A stretch of DNA of 64,000 nt from Gnetum montanum (taxonomy: Eukaryota; Streptophyta; Gnetopsida; Gnetales; Gnetaceae): the NCBI GenBank assembly GCA_015680685.1, contig MNCI01014592.1, forward strand, positions 246,398 to 310,397, read 5' to 3'. The notes under the pieces are model-generated. The model ran no database searches. It was not told the origin of the DNA and saw nothing but the letters and a program-made list of their open reading frames with translations. The translations under genes were made by a program, and so were the position numbers. Positions 10,723-21,848 of this stretch are shown here, one piece after another (position 1 is the first letter of the stretch; each line of letters starts with the position of its first letter).

Positions 10723-11172
10723 NNNNNNNNNNNNNNNNNNNNNNNNNNNNNNNNNNNNNNNNNNNNNNNNNNNNNNNNNNNNNNNNNNNNNNNNNNNNNN
10801 NNNNNNNNNNNNNNNNNNNNNNNNNNNNNNNNNNNNNNNNNNNNNNNNNNNNNNNNNNNNNNNNNNNNNNNNNNNNNNNNNNNNNNNNNNNNNNNNNNNN
10901 NNNNNNNNNNNNNNNNNNNNNNNNNNNNNNNNNNNNNNNNNNNNNNNNNNNNNNNNNNNNNNNNNNNNNNNNNNNNNNNNNNNNNNNNNNNNNNNNNNNN
11001 NNNNNNNNNNNNNNNNNNNNNNNNNNNNNNNNNNNNNNNNNNNNNNNNNNNNNNNNNNNNNNNNNNNNNNNNNNNNNNNNNNNNNNNNNNNNNNNNNNNN
11101 NNNNNNNNNNNNNNNNNNNNNNNNNNNNNNNNNNNNNNNNNNNNNNNNNNNNNNNNNNNNNNNNNNNNNNNN
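10723..11172. other. Assembly gap (450 N) in M1
   Basis: This run of N falls between the 3' non-coding region and the Pro-rich end of M1 gag. By comparison with E1 the missing part should be the gag C-terminus and the AT-rich tract. Whether a protease was present cannot be judged. Confidence 0.95.
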
Positions 11173-12964
11173 GACCGTAAGATGGTATGCAAGGATCAAC
11201 ATGTCTCCCCATGTGGCAATATGCATTGGGCCCCATGGTTGTTGGAGTATTGAGTGGTGGCCTTGATAAGGTAACATGAGGTGTTGGGTTCGAAGAGGAA
11301 GATGCATCACAGTGTTGGATTTGTGCTAGGTTGGCGTATGTAGTGGTTTATGAACTATGGTGTCCCTTTCAATGGTCACATCTAAAGAAGGGACGTCTTC
11401 AATGTTGTGAAGGACCTCCACTACTGTTGATAGTAGCAGCACAAGTAACGTTTGCGGGTTGGTGCTGTGGTTCAAAATCTTCTAGCATAGTTGATGGTGA
11501 TGTAGAAGGGGGTGAAGTATGAGAATATTGAGGTTGAGGAGAAGTGTAAGGCACATGAGGTGGTGATCTTATTGGAGAGGACATGGGTGGATAGTACTCA
11601 AGAGAATGATAATGATGAGGTGAGGTAGAGGATGCTGATCCCGTTGGAGAAACAGGGTGTTGAACATAATAAGCATTTGGCGTTGGGACATATGAAGGGT
11701 ATGGTACTGTTGGCAGTGGCCTCCCCCACAATTGAGGTTTTTGCCACTATGGTTGGACATAGTATTTTTATATGAACTCTAGATGTAACATTTCTCCCCA
11801 ATGCTCATGTAAATGTGACAAGATTGGACATTGACCTTTGAGGTGATCATACAAGAAAATATTACATTGATACGTATGATTGGCAGTTGAGTTCTTATCC
11901 TTACTCTCTTCTACCCTTCTTTCTGATTGTCGTGTGGTGTTTTGTCCTATTTCTCGATTTGGCATATTTTTTCCTCTAATAATGTTGGCATATTCTCCAC
12001 ATCTTTCATGTACCCAGTCCTTCATCCTATTGATCTTTGCCTCAATTTCACCTAGTGATTGTATGATTGGCAAAGATGATTCCACCTCCTTGAAGTGAGT
12101 TGATTTCTCCTCTTCATGATCATGGACCCTTGTTAAGCTAACATTTTGATCTTGTTGAGAACTTTCAACATTCTCCCATTTGGCTATTTCTCCTTCTTCT
12201 TTTGCTATCCACTTGATAAGCTCTTGGAGTTGATGGGTTCATAGCTCATATAATTGACCTTGAGTGTACATCCCTAGGGTCTCCCTTGTTTCATTATTGA
12301 GCCCATCTATGATATGGTACATTAGCCTCTCCTTGGAGAACCCATGGCCTGGAAAGTTGTTTAATAGTGCATAATATCTTTCTATGGCCATGTACAAGGG
12401 TTCATGTTGCACTTGTTTCCATTCTTGGATTTGTCTCCTCAAGGCTGACACTCTTGCATAGGTTTGATATCTTTTGTTGAAAATATCTACCATTGTCGGC
12501 CAACATCAAATTGATTTTGGTTTTAATGACCCATACCATACTTTTTCTTGGCCAACGAGTATCAAAGGGAAGAGCTTAATTTTTTTCCACCCATTATCAA
12601 TATTGTTCCATGTACAGGCATCATAGAAGGCTTGTAAATGTTGTTGTGGATCTGAATCATAGCCTCTTGAAAACTTGGGAAAGTTGTTTAAATCAAGCAC
12701 GGGTAGAGAACTTTCCTTACGATGCCTGCGGGCTATTCGAACAGCCTCTTGTATTTCCGTTAAGCTTGTAGTGGCCAATAGGGGTTCACCATCATCAGGT
12801 AAGTTATGCTTTCATGCATTGGGATGATGTTGTCTTTGTTTATGTTTATAAGAAATCCCCACCTCAGGTTGCGTACTCCAATCTTCATTGTCATAATATT
12901 CGTTGGTTCTCCAATGAATTACCTCACTAGATGTGGCATTATTATAGTCTTTTGAGAGAGACAT
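11173..12964 (-). pseudogene. M1 gag, lightly broken, 3' part lost in the gap
   Basis: The minus-strand ATG at 12964 begins MSLSKDYNNATSSE, parallel to E1 gag. The retrotrans_gag core at 12778-12240 is clear: LDLNNFPKFSRGYDSDPQQH, LQAFYDACTWNNID, KIKLFPLILVGQ, FNKRYQTYARVSALRRQIQ and YYALLNNFPGHGFS. The zinc knuckle near 11850 reads CNIFLYDHLKGQC, with the second Cys replaced by Phe. A Pro/Ser/Tyr-rich tail follows. Only a few stops interrupt it (for example TAG/TGA near 12780, 12505 and 12240), so it is better preserved than E1 gag. Its role would have been virus-like particle formation. Confidence 0.85.
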
Positions 12965-13093
12965 GCTTGTAAATTTGTGTGTGAATTTATATGTGACTTC
13001 TTGTAAAAAAAAAATTTCTTCCTAAAGGATATATCATTAATTCCTTATACAACGATATTGTATGATATAACTAATCTAGATAACTAGCACCAT

Positions 13094-13111
13094 CCCTGGC
13101 AACAGCGCCAA
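13094..13111 (-). other. M1 primer-binding site (tRNA-Asp)
   Basis: The minus strand reads TTGGCGCTGTTGCCAGGG. The complement of the plant tRNA-Asp 3' end is TGGCGCCGTTGCCGGGGA, so there are two transition-type differences. It directly abuts the short LTR at 13112. tRNA-Asp priming is typical of Athila/Tat-type Ty3/gypsy elements. Confidence 0.8.
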
Positions 13112-13425
13112 TGATGAAGTAATCTCGATCTTTATTGCTGATCATGTGCGCATCCAAGTACGTCACACTCAAATAAAGGTTCTGTACAATTACAATCATC
13201 ACACTGCAGACATACACTTGGGAAAATAATCTAACTCCTACGAAAAAAATGCAAGAGCTTCGCTACAACTAATTTGAAGCTTCCTAAATGAGGTAGAAGG
13301 CCCTCTTATTTATAGGTTGGGATAGGAGGTTGCATAAACGGGGCCCCGTCGACGCCAGAAGGCTGTGTCGACTGGGCCACATCGACGCGGCCCCGTCGAC
13401 ACATCGAATTAATGACACTTCATCA
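13112..13425 (-). repeat. Right LTR of M1, short form (314 bp)
   Basis: On the minus strand it starts TGATGAAGTGTCATTAA and carries CGTCGAC palindromes (13345-13400 in plus coordinates). TATAAATA is at 13314-13307, and the LTR stops at AGATTACTTCATCA next to the primer site. Family LTRs normally continue about 500 bp past this point. In full LTRs TCATCATTG occurs both here and at the LTR/primer-site junction, so a deletion across a 9-bp repeat explains the short form. Confidence 0.8.
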
Positions 13426-13657
13426 AGACTATTGATTAGTCTAAGACTTCAATGGAGAGGAAGGAAATCATCCTTAAGTAGAGGAAAGCTTAAAGCACTT
13501 AAGAAGTGAAGAGGCGTGAGTATTTGATCCATTGGGATGATCAATCTGTAGATGATGTTGTCTGGGTCTATGAGACCAAACTTTATGAATGAGGAATCAC
13601 TTCTATCCTTACTTCCTTATTCACATGAATTCACATTTTGAAAGGTGAAAGAGCTAG
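13426..13657 (+). pseudogene. Chromovirus chromodomain remnant (continuation of 41-2129)
   Basis: Directly right of M1 the frames read MERKEIILK, then EVKRREYLIHWDDQSVDDVV and WVYETKLYE. This is the chromodomain pattern (EYLIHW, then V/W-x-ETKL) that follows integrase in plant chromoviruses. Stops are present. It continues the pol sequence interrupted at 2129 and fixes the borders of the M1 insertion. The chromodomain would have guided integration to marked chromatin. It is now inactive. Confidence 0.75.
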
Positions 13658-14617
13658 TGTAGGGACACCTCTTCTAATTTCCATTTTTCATCCTATAAAT
13701 AGTTTTTTTAGGTTTCAAGAGCTAAAAGAATGTCTCGAAGGTTCAAGAGAGATCTAACTTGAGTGTTGAGTCTTTACAGAAGACTTCTATGGGTTGTTAA
13801 AGACATATATCATGAAGAGAAGATGTCTTTTCCTAAGCTAAGATATCTTTGAAGAGACATCTCTCTATGACCATAGGCATCTCTGTTAAGCCAAAGATAT
13901 CTCCTATGCTTTATAGACGTCTCTTTTGCAAGTGGAGAAATTCAAAAAGATGTCTTCCAAAAGCCAAATAACCCATATGAACAAGGAAATTTTTGAAATT
14001 ATTTGTCCCAAATTGGCAAATAGCTAAGAAAAGATGGAAAAGGATGGAAACAACTAGAGATCCTTAAGTTGGGGAAAGGTTTTTAGATTTTTATCTTACT
14101 TTTCTCAATAAATATTGGTGTTGTTTCATGCTTGTATAACCATGAGATGAGCGTGATAACTGTCATGAGAGCACATGTGAAGAGTGCATAAGTGTGTATG
14201 TAGCTCTTGGTCAATTATGTGTGTTTAACCTAGTGTCTCTTATGTACTTGTGAGTTTAGATCTATGTCTCAGGTTATGGAAGATATTCTCATTTAGTTGT
14301 GTCTTGTATTAAGAATAACCATTGTGTGGTTGTAGAGCCTCATGCTCTGCAACATCATTTGAGTATCAAGAGTGTTCTAGATATTTTATGAGTTTTGAAA
14401 ATTTGTTGTAATCTTTATTTCAATAATTGAAGATACCTAGTTTTTCTATTTTCTAGCATATTGTTTATTCTTTCATAATATTTGGGTTTAAAGGTTATTT
14501 ACATTGGAGTGAACTTTTCTCCATATCTACTTAACTGCACAACCTTACAATTACTAATTTGAAAAAATAACTAAAGAAAATTAATTGTTAGTATGGAGGA
14601 AGATCCTAATCCTAACA
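13658..14617 (+). repeat. Probable chromovirus 3' LTR
   Basis: TGTAGGGACACC follows the purine-rich AAAGGTGAAAGAG, as an LTR follows its polypurine tract. CCTATAAATAG at 13691-13701 is a TATA candidate. Between 13790 and 13950 several copies of AGACATCTCT or GATATCTTTG-like units occur in both orientations. The right border is uncertain: CCTTACA (ending 14549) or CCTAACA (ending 14617) would both pair with the TGTAGGG start. The partner 5' LTR lies outside the window. Confidence 0.5.
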
Positions 14618-15534
14618 ATAATTACATCACTTTTCAACATCTATGCTTGAACTCAAAACAATAATAAGACTCGAGATAGAGATTTATGGTTTAATACTAA
14701 TATTTTTATTTGTTAGAGATAGTGTGTCTATGTGTCCAATAAACTAAACAAGAGAAAAAAAATTAAATTTTGACTTTTTCATTACATCAAGCAAAAAGAA
14801 AATTTGATTTTTATTTTATTAAAAGATTGATGAGAAAATGTAATTAGAGAATGATCCCAATCTTTCATGTCTCTTGAATTTCTAGCCCAATTTTTCATAA
14901 AATAGGCATGCCCCATCATATTCTATTATGGTCCCATCATTTTATTTTAAATATGTGGGTAAATCATGTTTGTAAGAGATGCAATTAATATCATTGAGGC
15001 AATTTGATGCTATAGTAGAAAGATAGTTTATATTACAGAATTTTCTACTCCAATAACTTTCACCATTCGTCATCAATTCATCATATTCACCAATTCATTA
15101 ATCCAAAAAGTTAAACAATCACATTCAAGGCTGCTCTTGAGTAACAGATTTCAATCATCAAATCATCTTAAATCAATTCCATATTTAGGCAGGTAGATTA
15201 TTGAAAAAAAATTTGTATCAAGTATTCATTCCTATTCATAACTTTCTCAGATCATAGAGGTATTCATCATACAAATCACCAACTTCTATTCTAGATGTTC
15301 AACAATTTCATTCAAGACCTATTTTTTTAGGACATATTTGAATCAACAAATAAATGCCAATCGTTTTATAGATTGTAGAACAAGCCTTCCAATAATCCTA
15401 AGATTAGGCCAAAAGTCATTCAAACTATGAAGATATTTTAATTACAAGATCAGAAGAAATTTAGTTTTCCTTAGTTGGACTACCACATCATTCGATATAT
15501 TAGGCTAGCAAAAATTTACAAAATCAAAAAAAAA
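14618..15534. other. AT-rich interval, nothing recognised
   Basis: I see no coding frame, LTR end or repeat of note. It may hold the decayed 3' part of the LINE fragment that follows. Confidence 0.5.
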
Positions 15535-16230
15535 TTCTTTCGAATATTTTTACATCTAAAAAACTATAGTATCAGAAAATGATAACATATCTTTTGGAAG
15601 ATCTTCACCTCATCACTTATTGTTAGTCTTATGTCAAGAATCTTTACCATTAATTATAACCTTTTCAACACTAGTTTTAATATTTGACTTAATAGTATTC
15701 TTGTCAAACAAGGAAAAATTTGCCTTATGAGCTATCTATTTGGGCTTATGAATACTTTCTCTAGTATGAGTAACAATATACATAGGAACTTGTGTCTTTT
15801 CCAGATTATTTATTACCCTTTAATCATTCTTATTGTTGATATTACCTTGATTTTATATATCTTCAACTTCATATTATTTTTTTCTATCTTCAACTTCAAC
15901 ATGTTTTTCTCTTTTCTTTAGAATATTTTTTCTCAAGCAAGAAAGAATAAGCATTATACAAATGTCTTTAATGATCCAAAAATTACAAGAATTAGGAAGA
16001 TTATAATATGTAATTAGAAGTCTTCTTACTTGCATGTAATACCAATTCCTTTCTACAATTAAGAAGATTGATTTCAGCAAAAAAACATGTACAAAAATCA
16101 AAATCTAATGAAATAGATTCTAGATGCTTAATGGAACTGAGAAGACTAACAATTTCTTTTTCAACTTTTAAAAAGATCAACAAAAGATTACATAACTCAA
16201 GAAAACATGAAACTTAAGAAAATTTTCTAG
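15535..16230 (-). pseudogene. LINE ORF1-like fragment (DUF4283/zinc-knuckle type), minus copy
   Basis: Read on the minus strand, this is homologous to 17100-17720 on the plus strand. Shared blocks are EIVSLL, the Phe-rich FVHVFLLKSIFLI stretch (frame-shifted equivalent of CTCFFAEINLLNCRKELVL), YYNLPN, and a knuckle-like stretch before CLRKN. Known: plant L1-type LINE ORF1 proteins combine DUF4283 with a CCHC knuckle. Only the C-terminal half is visible. It forms an inverted pair with the next copy. Confidence 0.5.
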
Positions 16231-16249
16231 ATTAAACATCAAAATCTAG

Positions 16250-16495
16250 AGTCCACTTACGAAATAATTGAAATGTAAGTATATCCCAAGATATATAGTT
16301 CAATTAGAACTTTATAACTTAACTTAGGGATAAGAGGTTTGGCTTAGTCTAAGAGATCCAAGTTTTAATGAATGTAAGTAAAAAAAGTTAGTTCTAATTT
16401 TATAACTTAGCATTGCCAACTAAAATTAAATTCATAACTTTGAGCATCAAAATCAAGAATCTTACTACTAGGCTAACATTGACCTAACATCATAT
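16250..16495 (-). mobile_element. tRNA-derived SINE, minus copy
   Basis: The reverse complement matches the SINE at 18003-18160 from its first bases (CAACAATATGATGTTAG) through TAGCCTAGTAGT (A box, 16475-16464) to the tail GGACTATA..AAATAATT. The B box is decayed. An extra piece of about 75 bp (about 16322-16400), flanked by related TTCTAATT/TTATAACTT words, makes this copy longer than the plus copy. It is non-coding and was probably mobilised by a LINE. Confidence 0.65.
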
Positions 16496-16589
16496 TGTTG
16501 ATTCTCAATGAATTTGATTTTTTTCAGCAAATTTAATTTTTCTCACTTTGATTTTCCTCTAGTAAGTTTAATTTCTTTACAATTCTACT

Positions 16590-17815
16590 ATGAGGAATTC
16601 AATATTACTTCCATCTTCTTCAACAAATGTTGAAGTTTCTACTTCTTTTATTAATGTAGAAATTTCTATTCATTCTCAAAATGTAGATTTATAAGCTTGT
16701 AAGAAAAAGTGATGATGTCTTCTTCTAATGTTGTTGATGCAACTAAGATACCTGATTTTATTTTTTCTAATGATGTATATAAGTTATTGATTGCTAATCT
16801 TTCATCACAATATATGTTCATTCCAATTCTAGGTTATTTACCTTGTAATCAAAAGTTTATTTCATAATTAAATGATGTAATGAATAAACATGACATTCAA
16901 GTCCTTCATGTCATGTATTATTCTTGTTTTTTTATTGAGTTAGGCAATGTTTTAAAGGTGCAACATGTCCTAGATATAGGATCTTTTATACATAAGCATA
17001 TAGTGTTGATCATTCGTAAGTGGACGCTTGATTTTTTATGTCCAATCTAAAGAATATTATAAAATTCCATGTTTTATAGAGTTATATAATCTTCCATTGA
17101 TTTTTTAGAAAGCTAGCAAGAAATTGTTAGTCTTCTCGATTAAATTAACAAATGAAGTCTATCTCTACAACTTTTAGTTTTCATAGATATTTTTTTGTTG
17201 AAATCAACCGTTTTAATCATAAAAAGGAATTAGTATTATAAGTAGGAGGAAAGACCTATATTCAGCCTATTACTTATTATAATCTTCCTAATTATTGCTA
17301 GTTTTTCCATCATAAAGGACATTTGTTTAATGTTTGTCCTTTTTTGCACAAGAAAAAATATTTTAAATAAAAGAAAAAATGTGTTGAATTTGAAAATCGA
17401 AAAAATCATTATGAAGTTGAAGATATAAAAGATAAAGTTAAAGTTAACAATAAAAACAATTAAATGGAAATAAAAAATCCCGAAAATATAAAAACTTTTT
17501 TATATAATTTTACAAGAAACAAAGAAAGTATTAAGAAACTTAGATAGATAGCTTATGAGGCAAATTTTTCCTTGTCTAACAAAAATATTATTAACTCAAA
17601 GATTAAAACTAGTGTTCATAAGAAAAGTAGATTTGATGGTGAAGATTCTCAACATAAGATTAATAACAAGTGACAAGGTGAAGATCTTCCACAAGTGGTA
17701 CTACTTTCTTGTTGATACAAATATTAGTATTAAGCCACAACTCTCTATCTCTAACCCTTTTGCTATTTTAAGTTCAAGCAAGGATATTAAAAAGGTATGT
17801 AAATTTTGTTAGAAT
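16590..17815 (+). pseudogene. LINE ORF1-like pseudogene (DUF4283 plus zinc knuckle)
   Basis: Heavily broken. The N-terminal part is Ser-rich. The DUF4283 signature RKWTLDF, then SKEYYKIPCFIELYNLP, lies at about 17020-17100. ITYYNLPNYC followed by HHKGHLFNVCPFL at about 17270-17345 resembles the zinc knuckle. A C-terminal ISNPFAILSSSKDI at about 17750-17795 is the NPFAIL-type ending common in plant LINE ORF1. No endonuclease or RT follows, so this is an ORF1-only remnant. ORF1 proteins bind the LINE RNA. Nothing here is functional. Confidence 0.6.
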
Positions 17816-18002
17816 TGGGGCATTCCTCCCTAGTAATAATTAATTTTCTTCTCTTATTTCTTTTTTCAAAGTATCAATTGTACAGTTGTACACATGAGTA
17901 GATAGTTCAAAGTGTCAAGCTTTTGATGTACTCTAAATTTTATTTATTCATTACCGATATTTTTTTAAAGCCCGACACCCCACTATATAGCCTAAACAAC
18001 AA

Positions 18003-18160
18003 TGAGATGTTAGCCTAGTGGGTAAGAGTCTTGATTTGAAAGCTCCAAGTCTTGAGTTCAATTCTAGTGGGCAATGCTAAGTTATAAAGTTCTAATTGGA
18101 CTATAGATCTTGAGGTGTATGTATATTACAATTATTTCAAAGTTCCAACACCCCCACATA
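18003..18160 (+). mobile_element. tRNA-derived SINE, plus copy
   Basis: An internal RNA polymerase III promoter is visible: A box TAGCCTAGTGGG at 18011-18022 (fits TRGCNNAGYNGG) and B box GTTCAATTC at 18056-18064 (fits GWTCRANNC), 33 bases apart. The region does not fold as a complete tRNA gene and continues into a unique body (AATGCTAAGTTATAAAG) and a T/A-rich tail. The second copy at 16250-16495 confirms a repeat family. Confidence 0.75.
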
Positions 18161-19151
18161 CACCCCTACCCATATACCCCTATTTTCTCCTACAAAAATT
18201 CTTACATAATCTAAAACCTAAAATAGACTATTCTAATAAAGTAACAACCTATCCACATTTCTGCTATTAAAAAATTACTCCATATGTCATACCCTCTTAC
18301 TATGCACTACAAAATAAGCTAATTAAACTAATGGCAACTTTTAACAACCTATAATCCTACCTATTACAATATTTCTAAATTTAAAATTTCTTTAATTTAT
18401 TCAGTATTAAAAATAATTTTAGTTGCATTTTTCTAAATTGATGTATTTGATTTTAGTTTGTGGGCTTGTTGGAGTTTGAATTTATGGCTTATAATAACTC
18501 CATAATTCTCTAAGATCTAGTGAGTGGAAAGTAATATTGTAGAATAATAAAATCATAACTCTCTTTTTAGTGATGACTACTTTTCATAATTCTTTGTACT
18601 TATGAGTATTAATAGTCTTATTGAATTAACTGCTTATAAATCCTCTTATAATAAACAAAATTACATTGTCTTGATTTCATAACTTAGTATTGGTCATAAA
18701 CTATTGTAGATAATCTATAACAAGTAATGTTTCTAATTCTGGTAATTTGTAATCACCATTTTTGGATTTACTATAATTACAAATTGAATCATTCTAAGAA
18801 TATAAGAACTTTTCATATTTTGGTAGTCTTATCAACCACATATGGATCTTGCAAAATATGAATCTTCTAGCATAATAAAATATGTGAATCATTCTTTGAA
18901 TTGCATATGACTCTTTATCGTAAGGTTATAATACACTTATGATTATTGTTCCTAATTCATTATATTACAAACATTTGTAGATGGACTTATCATAGTCCTT
19001 ACTTGGTATATGATTAAGTTCTAAGTGAACTTAACTTCACCATGTTCATTGTACTTTGTTAAGTCTTCTCTGTAACTTAATTTCACAAACTTCTTTGTAC
19101 TTCACTAAGTCATTCCTATGTTAGCTTCATTTGCTTACAAACCACTTCTTC
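18161..19151. other. AT-rich interval, nothing recognised
   Basis: It contains repeated TTAACTTCACCATGTTCATTGTACTT-like words near 19025-19110 and again after the next element (25535-25620), that is, the target DNA into which that element inserted. No gene is seen. Confidence 0.5.
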
Positions 19152-19156
19152 ATAAG

Positions 19157-19739
19157 TGTAACAACGTTGCCCCGACGTTGCTCGGCACCCCAAGGAATTC
19201 ACGAAGATCCAATGGATCTGGGGCGGAAGACCTGGGGAATACACCTCCAAGCAAGCAAGCAACTCACGAGTGAGTGCAAGCAGAAGCATAGCTTCTGAAC
19301 GTACACGACCACACACCTCATGGAGGGAAACCAACTCCAAAACAAGAACCATACAAACAAGCACATACACACAACCTTGTAGACAACACCGGTGAGAGGG
19401 AAGACGATGCACCTACAAGGGAAGGTGCCTCACCCCCAGACCCCTCACGATCTGGTACAAGGTGTGGCCTGGCACCGCACCAAAACTACCTAGCCTTGGT
19501 TGCCTACATATCTACGACCACTGTAGAATCAGGGCCATGTAGTTCTCCGCGGAGAAGAGGGAATGAAGAGGACTTAGAAGAGAGTGCAATAGGAGAGTGT
19601 CCTATTGCTAGCTTGGTACCACCAAGCTAGGGTGGGTTTTGTAACACTTGAGAGCCGCCCGAGGGTGCCTCAGAGTGTTCCATGATCCCCGAACCATGGG
19701 GAGAGCCCAAGAGAACCACCACTTGGGACATCTCTTACA
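19157..19739 (-). repeat. LARD 3' LTR (left)
   Basis: On the plus strand it starts TGTAACAACG and ends TCTCTTACA, giving TGTAA/TTACA terminal inverted repeats. It is unusually GC-rich for the window. ATAAG precedes it and CCTCCCCCAC (polypurine complement) follows it. Confidence 0.9.
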
Positions 19740-20139
19740 ATCCTCCCCCACATAAAGAATCGACGTCCTCGGAGCGGAGCCTAGGATATCTTCGAGTGTA
19801 CACTTCTACATGGGTTTGGAACTCCGTCAATTTTGGGGTCTGTCAACTCCTTAGACGCCAGGCTTGAAGGAAGGTACCAACCCCAACACCTGATACGTCC
19901 TTCCATCCAATGCCTTGCATGAAACGCAAGGGCAAGTGGAGGAAGCCCAAGACTTCCCTTCTCTATACGAGTGGGAGAGTCCAACCCAAAGGGCCAACGT
20001 CTCTAAGGCATCCCATAGATCCGTCCCTTATGAGGGTCTAGAGATATCGCCTTGCATAAATCCATACTTATGCAAGAAGACAGCTCCTCTTCCACAAGTC
20101 CCGCCGAGTTCCTCTGTGAATGGCATCTCAGCACCCATT

Positions 20140-20180
20140 GATTTTTATTTATTTATTATTTTTATTTATTTATTATTTTT
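20140..20180. repeat. (TTTA)n microsatellite inside the LARD
   Basis: Two runs of TTTATTTATTTATTATT in tandem. It is low-complexity. Confidence 0.9.
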
Positions 20181-21627
20181 AAGGGCTCACCAGGGCCACT
20201 ACCCATGGTGAGGGACTTAGGAACATCACACCGAGAGGGAGGGCATGCTCCGAAGAGCCATGTCTCCGCAAGCAACTCATGCTTGCCAGAACTCCATGTT
20301 CTGCTACTCGCATTGAGACCCATGGGGTCTCACCAGTGCAACCATCTAAGCACTGATTCCACGTGTACCGGTACCATGCACATTCTCCTTTTTTTTATCA
20401 TGTTTGTTCAAGCTGGTATGTAGGACGTCAAGCATGTTCACCCTTACAAACAAGGTACAAGAACAGATCTTTGAGCTTGACCTTGCCGTCTGTAGACACC
20501 AGCATCGCATGCCTCAATTCATCATTCATCATTCCATAGTATTCCAACAAGAGAGAAGATCCAAAAATCTATTTGGAAACTTCTCTAGGAGGCTAACATA
20601 CAACAAGCCCCCATAATCATCAACACCTCCTGTGATTGTCCAACATCGAGAATGCGTGCTCGAATGATAGAACAAGGGAGGGTCAATTGGGCAGCAAACC
20701 CCATGACAATCCTCCATCACCTGTCTCATATCAGCCGTAAGCACATCTTTGAATGCAACCATAATATCCTGTTCATGGAGAAGGATCACCGACATTTGCC
20801 ACATGCAAGTTATCCATCAACTCCAAGTTATGGGACAAGCACCATTTTCTGAACACAAGGTCTAAGAACAAATATAGAGTCACCTGAGAGAGTAACCAAA
20901 TCATGAATTCTCCAAGGAACATCAACATTCTCAGAATTTGCATTTCCCCACTATATCAAGAATGACTACCAGTCTCATGATCAACACCTTTCAGTAGATT
21001 TTGCACTTGCAGGAAGGATCCTCTTTGGGAGGTTTCTTTCATAGGTAAGTATAGCAGCCCAACTACACATTTCCCATCATACACGCCCAAGTAGTCAATA
21101 TAGCCAATAGAACCATATCGTGGAACTGTCACCAGCTGAGGGAAGACATGGAATTTTCACCTTGAGAACAATTCGAGACACCAAGCAATTCATCCCTTTG
21201 ATTAAGAGGGATTTCTGTTTCATCTTGGGAGATCTGGGTTTTTGTTTCATACATCCCAGTCAAGCTCGTTTACATCAATTTGTGGTGGACAAGGCTGCAC
21301 CACTACCTATTATCATTCAACCCAAAAAATAGACAAAGTCAACAACAACATCTTGCCCATAGGAGGACCAGGTCCTCAGGATAGTTTTTTCATGGAATGG
21401 GCTTTCATCAACATCATTTACAACTCAAAAACAACACAATTCATCCCCAAAGGATTTACAACAAGGATGGTCTACCAGAGAACCCCAACAAGAAATTTCC
21501 TCTGAAGAACCCAAAACTACGAGAGTACACAAGATCATGCCTTGCCTACAAGAAGAGCAATATGTATCTTTAATTTACATCAACAACATGACCTCACAAG
21601 GGAGGTTTCATGAATTTCACCAGGGTA

Positions 21628-21848
21628 NNNNNNNNNNNNNNNNNNNNNNNNNNNNNNNNNNNNNNNNNNNNNNNNNNNNNNNNNNNNNNNNNNNNNNNNN
21701 NNNNNNNNNNNNNNNNNNNNNNNNNNNNNNNNNNNNNNNNNNNNNNNNNNNNNNNNNNNNNNNNNNNNNNNNNNNNNNNNNNNNNNNNNNNNNNNNNNNN
21801 NNNNNNNNNNNNNNNNNNNNNNNNNNNNNNNNNNNNNNNNNNNNNNNN
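21628..21848. other. Assembly gap (221 N) inside the LARD
   Basis: Run of N. The flanks belong to the non-coding interior, so a coding domain hidden here would have to be very short. Confidence 0.95.

Larger units (their letters stand above)
2130..13425 (-). mobile_element. M1, minus-strand gag element with terminal LTRs in opposite orientation, hosting E1
   Basis: The interval splits the chromovirus between its integrase tail and its chromodomain. Flanks GGACT (2125-2129) and AGACT (13426-13430) look like one diverged 5-bp target duplication. The internal sequence reads on the minus strand: primer site 13094-13111, gag 12964 to 11173, a gap, 3' non-coding region 10722-9808 continuing at 3590-2973 after the E1 insertion, then a CCCCC tract at the polypurine position. 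Oddly, both outer ends are U3 ends: the left end begins TGATGAAGTGTCATTAA and the right end reads the same on the other strand. A normal element has both LTRs in one direction. This may be real (autointegration or LTR inversion) or an assembly error. Confidence 0.7.

Noticed and set aside
10629-11310. ORFs spanning 10629-11310, 21537-21906 and 44011-44595
   Set aside because: They consist mostly of N-derived X residues across assembly gaps.
2130-13425. M1 as a foldback or MITE-type DNA transposon because of its terminal inverted repeats
   Set aside because: The inverted ends are LTRs with TATA and polyadenylation signals, and the body has gag, primer site and polypurine tract, so it is a retroelement with a flipped LTR.
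18003-18064. Functional tRNA gene
   Set aside because: A and B boxes fit, but the sequence does not close an acceptor stem and continues into a repeat body shared with 16250-16495, so it is a SINE.
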